The notes under the pieces are model-generated. The model had not been told where the DNA came from, searched no databases, and was given only the letters and a program-made list of their open reading frames with translations. DNA of 14,099 bases from Actinomycetota bacterium. GTDB taxonomy: Bacteria; Actinomycetota; Thermoleophilia; Gaiellales; Gaiellaceae. The stretch is taken from positions 1-14,099 of the forward strand of contig VAXA01000040.1 of NCBI GenBank assembly GCA_005883365.1. Direction: 5' to 3'. Positions 1 through 8,443 of this stretch are shown here, one piece after another (position 1 is the stretch's first letter; each line of letters begins with the position of its first letter). The translations under genes and the position numbers were made by a program.

Positions 1-33
1 TAGCGCGTTTTTGGCTCTAGTACGACCTCTTGG

Positions 34-52
34 CGGCCCGTTCAGCGGGCCG
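34..52. terminator. Terminator-like hairpin upstream of the RHH operon
   Basis: Perfect 7-bp stem CGGCCCG/CGGGCCG with a 5-nt loop (TTCAG). No T-run follows on either strand, so it is not a textbook intrinsic terminator. It may end a gene lying left of the window or insulate the operon that starts just downstream. Confidence 0.3.
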
Positions 53-76
53 TCGTCACGTTGGCATCAATTCGAC

Positions 77-106
77 TTGACAATGACATCATCTTGATGT
101 CATAGT
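77..106 (+). promoter_or_regulatory. Promoter with embedded palindromic operator for the RHH/DUF4097/MFS operon
   Basis: A consensus -35 TTGACA (77-82) is followed after 18 bp by a -10-like CATAGT (101-106), placing the transcription start near 112-114. A perfect inverted repeat with 9-bp arms, ATGACATCA (83-91) and TGATGTCAT (95-103), separated by TCT, fills the spacer and runs into the -10. A dimeric repressor bound there would block RNA polymerase. Ribbon-helix-helix proteins bind such short repeats and usually control their own operon, and the first gene encodes one, so autoregulation is the natural inference. Confidence 0.7.
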
Positions 107-112
107 GCCGCC

Positions 113-565
113 AAGCAGATCGACGGTCTCATCCAGGCGCTCCGGGAGGACCTCGTCAACGTCGCAGCACTCGGCGACGAGACGACGTCGCGCGCGGCGA
201 ACCTCCTCTCGGTCGCGATCGAGGCGTCCCTCGGACGGAGAATCCAGGACGTCCTCGCCGAGGCGGCGCTCGAGCTGAACGATCAGCTCGACTCCGCCCA
301 CGTCGAGGTGCGCATCGCGGGCCGCGACCTCCAGCTCGTGCTCGTCCGCGAGGACGGCACCGGCCCGGAGCCGGTCGACGAAGCGTTTTCGGCCCGCATC
401 ACGCTCCGGCTTCCCGAAAGCCTGAAGCAGCGGGTCGAGTCCGCCGCTGCCCGCGAGGGCGCCTCGGTCAACACCTGGCTCGTCCAGGCGCTCCAGCGCT
501 CGGTCGAGTCGCACCGTCCCATGTCCGTCGGCCGCAACCGGCTCACCGGGTACGGCCGCAGCTGA
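113..565 (+). CDS. HicB/CopG-type ribbon-helix-helix regulator, start codon abnormal
   Basis: The C-terminal part (about residues 94-131 counted from 113) reads ARITLRLPESLKQRVESAAA followed by REGASVNTWLVQALQRSVE, a typical ribbon-helix-helix DNA-binding unit of the HicB/CopG type. The preceding 90 residues are a helical region beginning QIDGLIQALREDL. The reading frame is clean from 98 to 565, but no ATG, GTG or TTG occurs in it before GTG 308, which would discard the N-terminal half. A TGA at 95-97 closes the frame upstream. Codon 113-115 is AAG, exactly where the promoter predicts the 5' end of a leaderless message, so an ancestral ATG may have changed to AAG. Alternatively one base is missing after GTG 105. 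The protein probably represses its own operon. It could be non-functional, or made only as the 85-aa form from 308. Confidence 0.65.
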   Translation, partial: KQIDGLIQALREDLVNVAALGDETTSRAANLLSVAIEASLGRRIQDVLAEAALELNDQLDSAHVEVRIAGRDLQLVLVREDGTGPEPVDEAFSARITLRLPESLKQRVESAAAREGASVNTWLVQALQRSVESHRPMSVGRNRLTGYGRS

Positions 566-576
566 GAGGAGGAGCC

Positions 577-705
577 ATGTTCACCGACCACCATCTCCCC
601 TACGCCAAGCTGGAGCCCTCGCTCCGCCCCGACCGGCGCCCGCTCCCGCGCGCGAGCGAGATCCGGCTCCGCGTCAAGCGCGCCGTGAGCCGCGGGGAGG
701 TCTGA
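577..705 (+). CDS. Small basic peptide (42 aa) in the RHH/DUF4097 operon
   Basis: An ATG follows a good ribosome binding site (GAGGAGGA at 566-573) 11 nt after the regulator stop. The 42-residue product starts MFTDHHLPYAKLEPSLRPDR and ends in a basic stretch (RLRVKRAVSRGEV). Its stop lies 2 nt before the ATG of the DUF4097 gene, so it sits snugly in the operon and is probably translated. No domain or membrane segment is visible. Its function is unknown; it could be a leader that couples translation to the DUF4097 gene or a small partner of the regulator. Confidence 0.55.
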   Translation: MFTDHHLPYAKLEPSLRPDRRPLPRASEIRLRVKRAVSRGEV

Positions 706-707
706 GG

Positions 708-1466
708 ATGATCGAGCAGACCTTCCATACTCCCCTCCCGTTAACGCTGGAGGTCTCCATCCCCAGCGGCGCGATCGCGATCGAGACCGACGGCGCCGAG
801 GAGACGGCCGTGACCGTCGACGGCGATGAGCGGATGCTCGAGGCCGTCGAGGTTCGCGACGACGGCGGCCGGGTCGTCGTCAGCCTGCAAAACAGGGGCA
901 GGTTCGGCATCTCACTAGGCTCGCTCTTCGGCAACGCCGGCCTGCGCGTCGAGGCGCGCGTGCCGCACGGCACGACGGTGAGGGTCAAGACCGCGTCCGC
1001 GGACACCGAGCTCGCCGGGCACTTCGGCGCGCTCGAGCTGAACTCGGCCTCCGGTGACGTCCGGCTGCGCGGCGAGATCGCCGAGGACGCGACGGTGAAG
1101 ACCGTCAGCGGCGACGTCGAGCTCGAGCGAGTCGACGGCGACCTGTCGGTGCAGTGTGTCTCCGGCGACGTGCGGGCCCGCGCGGTCGCAGGATCGGTCG
1201 ACACGAAGTCGGTCTCCGGCGACATCCGGCTCGACGCGCTGACGGCAGGCGACGTCCGCTTCGCCAGCGTGTCGGGTGACGTCGAGATAGGCATCGCGCC
1301 GGGGTCGCTCCTCGACGTCGACGCGGGCTCGACCTCGGGCGACCTCTCCTCCGAGGTGCCGCTGGCGAGCGAGCGGCCGACCGGCGACGACGCGGCGGCA
1401 GGGCCGACCGTGGTACTCCGCGGCCGCACGGTGAGCGGTGACGTCCGGGTCTTCCGCGCGGGCTGA
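708..1466 (+). CDS. DUF4097-family beta-repeat protein
   Basis: 252 aa, almost all predicted beta strand. Seven SGD[V/I/L] repeats occur at about residues 115, 134, 152, 170, 189, 210 and 243, mostly spaced 18-21 residues apart, the hallmark of the DUF4097 'adhesin-like' stacked-strand fold. There is no signal peptide or membrane segment, so the protein should be cytoplasmic or act as a soluble scaffold. The start is an ATG with GAGG just upstream, 2 nt after the 42-aa gene. Its stop overlaps the next ATG (TGATG). DUF4097 and related domains occur elsewhere with envelope-stress genes of the PspC/Lia type. Here the partners are a DNA-binding protein and two exporters. The molecular role is not known. 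Confidence 0.85.
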   Translation: MIEQTFHTPLPLTLEVSIPSGAIAIETDGAEETAVTVDGDERMLEAVEVRDDGGRVVVSLQNRGRFGISLGSLFGNAGLRVEARVPHGTTVRVKTASADTELAGHFGALELNSASGDVRLRGEIAEDATVKTVSGDVELERVDGDLSVQCVSGDVRARAVAGSVDTKSVSGDIRLDALTAGDVRFASVSGDVEIGIAPGSLLDVDAGSTSGDLSSEVPLASERPTGDDAAAGPTVVLRGRTVSGDVRVFRAG

Positions 1467-2698
1467 TGCCGGGCGAGGGGACATCGGTTCCGGCCCCGGT
1501 CCTGCGCAGCCGGCCTCTCGCGGCGCTGCTCACCGCCGAGGTCCTCTCCACCACCGGCTCGCAGATGACGTGGCTCGCCCTGCCGTGGTTCGTGCTCGTC
1601 ACGACGGGTTCGGCGAAGCAGATGACGCTCGTGATCGCGGCCGAGGCCGGCGGCTACGCGCTGTTCGGGATCCCGAGCGGATCGCTGCTCGAACGCCTCG
1701 GCCCGCAGCGGACGATGCGGCTCTGCGACGCCGTTCGCGCGCCGCTGATGCTGCTCGTGCCGGTCCTCCACTGGAGTGGCGAGCTGACGCTCCCCGTCCT
1801 CCTCGCGCTCACGTTCGTGCTGGGCGCCGCGGGCACGCCATACGGCGCGGCCCAGCGGGTCGTCGTCGCGGAGATCCTCGACGAGGACGAGGCATCGGTC
1901 GAGCGAGCCAACGCCCTGCTCCAGGGCGCTACGCGCATCACGATGCTGTGCGGGCCTGCTCTCGCCGGCGTCCTCATCGCCGTCGTCGGAGCGCCGATCG
2001 TGCTTGTCGTCGACGCGGCGAGCTACGTCGTCGCCTTCGTGCTCGTCACGCTGCTCGTACCGGTCGCGCGCGCCGTCCGGACAGAAGAGGCGGAAGACGG
2101 CCGCGGGCTCCTCGCAGGCGTCCGCTATCTCCTCCATGACCCGATCCTGCGCGGCTGGACGACCGCGATCGTCGTCGGCGACGCCTCGTTCTCGGTCATC
2201 TTCGTCGCCATCCCCGTACTCGTCTTCGCCCACTACGGGGCGGATCCGCGCCTCGCCGGCGCGTTCCTGGCCTCGTGGGGCGTCGGCGCGGTAGCCGGGA
2301 ACGTCGTCGCATACCGGAGCGAGCGGATCGGCGGGCTGCGCCAGGCGGCGCCACTCGTGCTCGTGCAGGCCGCGCCGGTGTGGGCGCTCGCGGCGCCGGT
2401 CCCGGCCGCTGCGGTGGCAGGCGCGCTCGCGCTGTCCGGAATTGCAAACGGCCTCGTCAACCCGACCCTCCACGCCTTCCTCACGCTTCGGCCCCCTGCC
2501 GCCGTCCGGGCGAAAGCGCTCACGGCGACGTTCACGGCCTCGTCGCTCGGAACACCGCTCGCGCTCGCGGTGGCGGCGCCTGCGTTTGCGGCCTACGGCT
2601 CGCGGCACGTGGTGGCGGTCGCGGCCGCCGGCCAGCTGGCGGCCATGAGCTACGCCGCCGTGATCACGCTCCGCCACGTCGCTCGGGAACGTGCCTGA
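1466..2698 (+). CDS. MFS transporter (MFS_3/EntS-like), first of a tandem pair
   Basis: 410 aa with about 10-12 hydrophobic segments. The N-terminal block RPLAALLTAEVLSTTGSQMT followed by WLALPWFVLVTTGSAKQM is typical of the MFS_3 drug/siderophore exporter group. The N-domain includes FGIPSGSLLERLGPQRTMRL, which holds the TM2-TM3 loop motif A region, and AQRVVVAEILDEDEASVERA lies before the central loop. The start ATG overlaps the DUF4097 stop as TGATG, implying translational coupling. The likely role is proton-driven export of a small molecule across the cytoplasmic membrane. The substrate cannot be read from sequence. Its stop overlaps the next MFS gene in the same way. Confidence 0.88.
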   Translation: MPGEGTSVPAPVLRSRPLAALLTAEVLSTTGSQMTWLALPWFVLVTTGSAKQMTLVIAAEAGGYALFGIPSGSLLERLGPQRTMRLCDAVRAPLMLLVPVLHWSGELTLPVLLALTFVLGAAGTPYGAAQRVVVAEILDEDEASVERANALLQGATRITMLCGPALAGVLIAVVGAPIVLVVDAASYVVAFVLVTLLVPVARAVRTEEAEDGRGLLAGVRYLLHDPILRGWTTAIVVGDASFSVIFVAIPVLVFAHYGADPRLAGAFLASWGVGAVAGNVVAYRSERIGGLRQAAPLVLVQAAPVWALAAPVPAAAVAGALALSGIANGLVNPTLHAFLTLRPPAAVRAKALTATFTASSLGTPLALAVAAPAFAAYGSRHVVAVAAAGQLAAMSYAAVITLRHVARERA

Positions 2699-3865
2699 TG
2701 CGCAGGCTTCTCTCGTACCGCGACGCGCGACTGCTGGTCACGGGACAGAGCATGTCGGCTTTCGGCGACTGGGCGATGTGGATCGTGATGGCCGTCTGGA
2801 TGAAGACCCTGACCGGCTCGAGCGCCCGCGCCGGTCTCGTCTTCTTCGTGCTCGGCCTCGGCAACCTCACCGGGCCGCTCGGCGGCCTGCTCGCCGACCG
2901 CGTGCGGCGCCGGCCGCTGATGATCGTCACCGACTGTGTGCTCGGCACCGCGGTGCTCCTGCTCCTGCTCGTCCACGACCAAGGCGACGCGTGGCTCATC
3001 TACCTCGTCGCGTTCCTCTACGGCGTCGCCGGTGCAGTGTTCTTCCCGGCCCGATCCGCGCTCCTCCGCGTGATGCTGCCGGAGGAGCTGCTGGCGGACG
3101 CGAACGGCGTGCTCTCGTCGACGCAGCAGGGCCTGCGGATCGTCGCCCCGCTCGCCGGCGCCGGCCTCTACGCGGCTGTCGGCGGCGGCTCGGTTGCCAT
3201 CCTCGATGCCGCGACCTTCGCGGGCTCGGCGCTCTTCCTCTCGCGGATGCGGGTGTACGAGCAGAAGCCCGAGCCGCCGGAGCACCACTTCCTTCGCGAG
3301 CTGACCGCGGGGATCGAGCACGTCTGGCGGACGCTGCCGCTGCGGCAGATTGTCGTCGGCGCCACGATCGCTCTCCTCGTCATCGGCTTCGCCGAGACGC
3401 TGATCTTCAGCGTGATTGCGCACCTGGGCAAGCACCCGTCCTTCTTCGGTGTGATGGCCCCGCTGCAGGGGGTCGGTTCGATCGCCGGCGGTGTCACCGC
3501 CGCCGCTCTCGTCCGCCGCGTCGGCGACGTTCGCGGGGTCGGAATCGGGCTCGGAGTGTTCGGCCTCGGCGACCTCCTCCTCGTCGTGTCCTCGCTCCCG
3601 GTCGTGCTCGTCGGCTTCTTTATCGCGGGCGTCGGGATCCTCTGGGCGATCGTCGCCTTCACCACGGCCCTCCAGACGCGGACTCCCCTCGCGATCCAGG
3701 GGCGGGTCTCCTCCGCCGCCGACATGTCGCTCTCCATCGCGCAGACGACGTCGATCGCGACGGGCGCCGCCCTCTCGACGCTGGTCGACTACCGGATCCT
3801 GCTCGTTGCGATGGCGGCGGTCGTCGCCGTGAGCGCGGTGTACCTCGTGACGCGGCGCGAGCCGC

Positions 3866-5252
<1,387 letters not shown>

Positions 5253-5266
<14 letters not shown>

Positions 5267-5513
5267 GGAGCTTCTCCTTGGCCTCGCGAAGGGCCCCCTC
5301 GACGTCGTCGCGCACCTGAACCATCGTCAGCCGGTGCTCGAGCGGGCCGTGCGTCTCGATCAGCCACAGCTCGCGCTCGCCGGCCTCGAGCTGGAGCTTC
5401 ACGTCGCCGACGAGGACGGCACGCGAGCCGTCGAGCACGCGCGGATGCTCGCCGAAGACACGCTCGACGGCGAGCACGAACTCGGCGGCGGGATCCTCGA
5501 AGCGGTAGGTCAT
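5253..5513 (-). CDS. Uncharacterised 86-aa protein between gatA and gatB
   Basis: Begins MTYRFEDPAAEFVLAVERVF and ends in a charged helix (DDVEGALREAKEKLREQR). The middle (RAVLVGDVKLQLEAGERELW) looks like alternating beta strands, suggesting a small alpha/beta protein without membrane segments. Its ATG overlaps the gatA stop (ATGA) and its end overlaps the gatB start by 14 nt, so it is translationally coupled on both sides and very likely expressed in proportion to the amidotransferase. I do not recognise the family. A role in assembly or regulation of GatCAB is only inferred from position; it could also be an unrelated passenger. Confidence 0.7.
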
Positions 5514-6919
5514 GCCCGCAGCCTCTCGGGCACCGGGTCGAAGCCGAGCGCCTGCTCGAGCGCGTGGCCGATCCGGAAGAGCGTGTTCTCGGCGAACTGC
5601 GGCCCGACGAGCTGCAGGCCGACCGGCAATCCCTCCGAGAGCCCGCACGGGATGCTGAGCCCCGGCAGGCCGGCCATGCAGGACGGAATCGTGAGCAGGT
5701 CGCTGAGGTACATCGCGATCGGGTCGGCGGTGCGGGCGCCAAGCGGGAAGGCGACCGTCGGCGAGGTCGGCGAGACGAGCGCGTCGAATGTCTCGAAGAG
5801 CGCGTCGTGCTCGCGCTTGATCACCGTCCGTACCTTCTGGGCCTGGCCGTAGTACGCGTCGTAGTAGCCGGCCGAGAGCGCGTACGTCCCGACCATGATC
5901 CTCCGCTTCGGCTCGTCGCCGAACCCCTCGTTGCGCGTGCGCTCGTACATCTCGAGCCGCTCCTCCGCGTCGGCGCGATAGCCGTAGCGGACGCCGTCGT
6001 AACGGGCGAGGTTGGAGGAGGCCTCGGCCGGCGCGATCAGGTAGTAGCACGGCATCCCGAACTCGACGGAAAGGGGCAGCGCGCACTCCCCCACCTCGGC
6101 GCCGAGCTCCTCGAGCTGCGCGATCGCCGCCTGCACGGCCGCCGCGACGCCCGGTTCGATCCCCTCCGCCTTGTTGAGCTCCTTCGGGACGCCGACGCGG
6201 AGCCCGCGGAGCCCGTCTTCGTTGGGTAGCTCCACATGCTCCGGCAGCTCGACCGTGGTCGAGTCGCGCTCGTCGCGGCCCGCGATGATCGAGTAGAGGA
6301 ACGCGCAGTCGCGGACCGTGCGTGCGACCGGGCCGACCTGGTCGAGGCTCGAGGCGAAGGCGACGACCCCGTAGCGGGAGACGGTGCCGTACGTCGGACG
6401 GAGGCCGACGTTGCCGCAGAGCGCCGACGGCTGCTTGATCGAGCCGCCCGTGTCGGAGCCGAGCGCCCACGGAGCGAGGCCGGCGCTCACGGCCGCGGCC
6501 GAGCCGCCGCCCGAGCCGCCGGGCACGCGCGAGGGATCCCACGGGTTGTGCGACGGGCCGAAGGCCGAGTTCTCGGTCGAGGAGCCCATCGCGAACTCGT
6601 CGGTGTTCGTCTTGCCGAGGATGCGGAGGCCGTGCGCCTTGAGCCGCTGGACGACGGTCGAGTCGTAGACCGGGAGATAGCCCTCGAGGATCCTGGAGCC
6701 CGCCGTCGTCGGGATGCCCTTCGTCCCGATCACGTCCTTGAGCGCGATTGGGATGCCGTCGCCTCCTGGGTCGTCACAGACGTGGAGGAAGCAGTGGAGC
6801 TCCTCGTCGCGGTCGCCGATCGCGGCGCGGTACGCGGCGAAGAGCTCCGCGCCGGAGACCTCCCGCGCGTCGAGGAGGCGCTTCGCCTCCTCCGCCGTCA
6901 GCCGCAGCGTGTCGATCAC
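5510..6919 (-). CDS. gatA: Asp-tRNA(Asn)/Glu-tRNA(Gln) amidotransferase subunit A
   Basis: 469 aa amidase-signature enzyme that hydrolyses glutamine to provide ammonia for GatB. The Ser-cisSer-Lys triad is complete: K61 (IALKDVIG), cis-S136 (PGGSGGGSA) and nucleophile S160 (GSDTGGSIKQP), each 18 residues before the Staphylococcus aureus positions 79/154/178. The amidase glycine motif is GGSGGGSA instead of the common GGSSGGSA. The start is the GTG overlapping the gatC stop (GTGA); the frame stays open further upstream but only antisense to gatC. Its own stop overlaps the next ATG. Together these overlaps make gatC-gatA-(86 aa)-gatB one translation unit. Confidence 0.97.
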   Translation of the reverse strand: MIDTLRLTAEEAKRLLDAREVSGAELFAAYRAAIGDRDEELHCFLHVCDDPGGDGIPIALKDVIGTKGIPTTAGSRILEGYLPVYDSTVVQRLKAHGLRILGKTNTDEFAMGSSTENSAFGPSHNPWDPSRVPGGSGGGSAAAVSAGLAPWALGSDTGGSIKQPSALCGNVGLRPTYGTVSRYGVVAFASSLDQVGPVARTVRDCAFLYSIIAGRDERDSTTVELPEHVELPNEDGLRGLRVGVPKELNKAEGIEPGVAAAVQAAIAQLEELGAEVGECALPLSVEFGMPCYYLIAPAEASSNLARYDGVRYGYRADAEERLEMYERTRNEGFGDEPKRRIMVGTYALSAGYYDAYYGQAQKVRTVIKREHDALFETFDALVSPTSPTVAFPLGARTADPIAMYLSDLLTIPSCMAGLPGLSIPCGLSEGLPVGLQLVGPQFAENTLFRIGHALEQALGFDPVPERLRA

Positions 6920-7206
6920 GCGGCGCCTCCGGGCGGCACCTTGAAGAAGTCGCCCCTGCGCTCGGGCGCGTTGGCCAGCGCTTCCTCGACCGTCAGGCAC
7001 GGCCGCGGCTCGTCCTCCTCCCAGACGTTGACGACGTCGAGCGGATGCGAGGTCGGCGGGACGTCCGAGAGGTCGAGCTCCGAGACCTTGGAGACGGCGG
7101 CGAGGATGTCGTTCAGCTGCCCCTCGAGGCGCTCGATCTCGTCCTCGCGCAGCTCGAGCCGCGCGAGGCGGGCGACGTGGAGAAGCTGTTTGCGGTCTAT
7201 TGCCAT
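6916..7206 (-). CDS. gatC: Asp-tRNA(Asn)/Glu-tRNA(Gln) amidotransferase subunit C
   Basis: 96 aa, the usual GatC size. It starts MAIDRKQLLHVARLARLELR, then has the helical EIERLEGQLNDILAAVSKV segment, the TSHPLDVVNVWEEDEPRP belt that wraps the GatA/GatB interface, and a C-terminal ERRGDFFKVP motif, all typical of GatC. It stabilises the GatAB complex. GGGAGG lies about 11 nt upstream of the ATG. A strong hairpin separates it from the cold-shock gene upstream, so it needs read-through or its own promoter; I see no convincing -35/-10 in the 72-bp gap. Confidence 0.95.
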   Translation of the reverse strand: MAIDRKQLLHVARLARLELREDEIERLEGQLNDILAAVSKVSELDLSDVPPTSHPLDVVNVWEEDEPRPCLTVEEALANAPERRGDFFKVPPGGAA

Positions 7207-7230
7207 CTCAGGTCGATCCTCCCAAACGAG

Positions 7231-7254
7231 AAGAGGCCCCTGCCGGGGCCTCTT
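7231..7254 (-). terminator. Hairpin terminator between the cold-shock gene and gatC
   Basis: Perfect 10-bp stem AAGAGGCCCC/GGGGCCTCTT with a TGCC loop, 24 nt after the cold-shock stop codon. On the minus strand it is followed by CTCGTTTGGG, so the T-run is short. It most likely terminates the cold-shock transcript, with some read-through into gatC. Confidence 0.7.
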
Positions 7255-7278
7255 CCAACCTTAGGTCCGACAGGTTCT

Positions 7279-7479
7279 CTAGATCGCCTGGACGTTGGCG
7301 GCCTGTGCGCCCTTGTCGCCCTGAACGACTTCGAACTCCACGCGCTGGCCTTCGGTCAGCGACTTGTAGCCGTCCCCCGCGATTGCCGAGAAGTGGACAA
7401 AGACGTCGTCGCCGCCTTCGCGCTCGATGAAGCCGTAGCCCTTCTCGTTCGAGAACCATTTTACGGTGCCCTCAGCCAA
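7279..7479 (-). CDS. csp: Cold-shock domain protein (CspA family)
   Basis: 66 aa, a single OB-fold that binds single-stranded RNA/DNA and acts as an RNA chaperone. RNP1 is KGYGFIER (13-20) and RNP2 is VFVHF (26-30); the N-terminus [17 protein letters not shown] is canonical. The start is TTG at 7479, decided by family alignment and by a perfect AAGGAGG just upstream; the longer open frame to 7515 would add an unlikely N-terminal tail. It lies downstream of folD on the same strand, with a hairpin plus T5 between them, and is followed by its own terminator. Expression may be controlled by the roughly 60-nt leader. Confidence 0.95.
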   Translation of the reverse strand: MAEGTVKWFSNEKGYGFIEREGGDDVFVHFSAIAGDGYKSLTEGQRVEFEVVQGDKGAQAANVQAI

Positions 7480-7495
7480 CCCTTCCTCCTTGCAG

Positions 7496-7522
7496 AAAAA
7501 CGACGGCCCGGGCACCGAGCCG
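7496..7522 (-). terminator. Intrinsic-type hairpin with T5 between folD and csp
   Basis: On the minus strand an 8-bp stem (CGGCTCGG/CCGGGCCG with one G-U pair, loop TGC) is followed by TCG and five Ts, ending 17 nt before the csp TTG start. The imperfect pair is G-U on the minus strand but C-A on the plus strand, which favours the minus orientation. It either terminates folD transcripts or acts as a leader attenuator for csp. Confidence 0.6.
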
Positions 7523-7546
7523 CCGAACGTTGATGAAACAGGCCGG

Positions 7547-7574
7547 AGTTTAGCTCAGTTTTTGGGTGACGCAA
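7547..7574 (-). promoter_or_regulatory. Possible csp promoter overlapping the end of folD
   Basis: On the minus strand TTGCGT (7574-7569) is followed after 16 bp by TAAACT (7552-7547). Transcription would start near 7540 and give a leader of about 60 nt that contains the hairpin at 7496-7522. Match to consensus is moderate. Confidence 0.35.
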
Positions 7575-8418
7575 CGGCTTCGGGCCTCCGGAGCCGTGCT
7601 GCCGTAACGGCGTTCTGGAGCACCATTGCGATGGTCATTGGGCCCACGCCGCCGGGCACGGGCGTCATGTAGGCGGCCTCGTCCATCGCACTCGGATCGA
7701 CGTCGCCGAGCACCTTGCGGCTGTCCTCGTCGCGGTTCATCCCCACGTCGATTACCGTCGCGCCCGCCTTGACCATGTCGGCGGAGATGAGGTGCGTCCG
7801 CCCGACGGCAGCGACGAGGACGTCGGCGTCGAGCGTGTGCCGCTCGAGGTCCTGCGTGCGCGAGTGGCAGATGGTCACAGTCGCGTTCCGCTGGAGCAGG
7901 AGGTGCGCCATCGGCTTGCCGACGATCGCGGAGCGGCCGACGACGACAGCGCGAGCGCCCTCGAGCGGGATCTCGTACTCGTCGAGCATCCGCATGATCC
8001 CGAGCGGGGTGCCAGGGACGAGCGACGGCCGGCCGAGATAGAGCCGGCCCGCGTTGATCGGATGGATCCCGTCGACGTCCTTCGCCGGCGCGATCGCCTC
8101 GATCACGCGGTTCTCGTCGATGTGGTCCGGGAGCGGGAGCTGGACGAGGAGGCCGTCGACCGCGTCGTCGGCGTTGAGCTCCGCGATCGTCGCGAGCAGC
8201 GCCTCCTCGGACGTATGGGAGGGGAGCTTCAGGTCGCGCGCCTCCATGCCGGCCTGCTGCGCGGCCTTCTGCTTCAGGTCGATGTAGATGTGCGAGGCCG
8301 GGTCGTCGCCGACGAGGACGGTGGCGAGGCCGACGTGGCCGAGCTCGGCGACCGACGCGGCCACCTCCTCGCGCACCTTCGTGCCGAGCGCTTTGCCGTC
8401 GATGATGGTCGCCGTCAC
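7555..8418 (-). CDS. folD: Bifunctional methylene-THF dehydrogenase/methenyl-THF cyclohydrolase
   Basis: 287 aa, full length. FolD interconverts 5,10-methylene-, 5,10-methenyl- and 10-formyl-tetrahydrofolate, feeding purine, thymidylate and formyl-Met-tRNA synthesis. Active-site Y45 and K49 sit in SHIYIDLKQKA. LLVQLPLPDHI and KDVDGIHPINAG follow, GRSAIVGKP (161-169) is the NADP-binding motif, and PVPGGVGPMT (253-262) is the C-terminal signature. The usual PCTPxG is here PGTPLG (135-140), so the conserved cysteine is glycine. The start is GTG at 8418 with no ribosome binding site; a TATAAC box 9 nt upstream suggests a leaderless message. It is divergent from the HMG-CoA reductase gene. Confidence 0.96.
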   Translation of the reverse strand: MTATIIDGKALGTKVREEVAASVAELGHVGLATVLVGDDPASHIYIDLKQKAAQQAGMEARDLKLPSHTSEEALLATIAELNADDAVDGLLVQLPLPDHIDENRVIEAIAPAKDVDGIHPINAGRLYLGRPSLVPGTPLGIMRMLDEYEIPLEGARAVVVGRSAIVGKPMAHLLLQRNATVTICHSRTQDLERHTLDADVLVAAVGRTHLISADMVKAGATVIDVGMNRDEDSRKVLGDVDPSAMDEAAYMTPVPGGVGPMTIAMVLQNAVTAARLRRPEAVASPKN

Positions 8419-8426
8419 GAGGCGAG

Positions 8427-8434
8427 GTTATAGC
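8427..8434. promoter_or_regulatory. Shared divergent -10 region for folD and HMG-CoA reductase
   Basis: Only 25 bp separate the two start codons. The centre, GAGGTTATAGCCTC, is nearly palindromic and gives TATAGC on the plus strand (8429-8434) and TATAAC on the minus strand (8432-8427). Each would place its transcription start within about 0-3 nt of the start codon (ATG 8444; GTG 8418). Neither gene has a Shine-Dalgarno sequence, so both look leaderless. No convincing -35 is visible. Confidence 0.55.
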
Positions 8435-8443
8435 CTCCGCTCG

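Noticed and set aside
113..705. RHH gene plus 42-aa gene as a HicAB-type toxin-antitoxin pair
   Set aside because: The small peptide lacks the HicA fold (double-stranded RNA-binding-like domain with active His) and the downstream genes are exporters, so a transcriptional regulator of the operon is the simpler reading.
674..2677. A 667-codon open frame on the minus strand opposite DUF4097 and the first MFS gene
   Set aside because: Its product is Arg/Glu/Asp-rich low-complexity sequence with no domain. It is antisense to two clear genes and is a by-product of high GC content.
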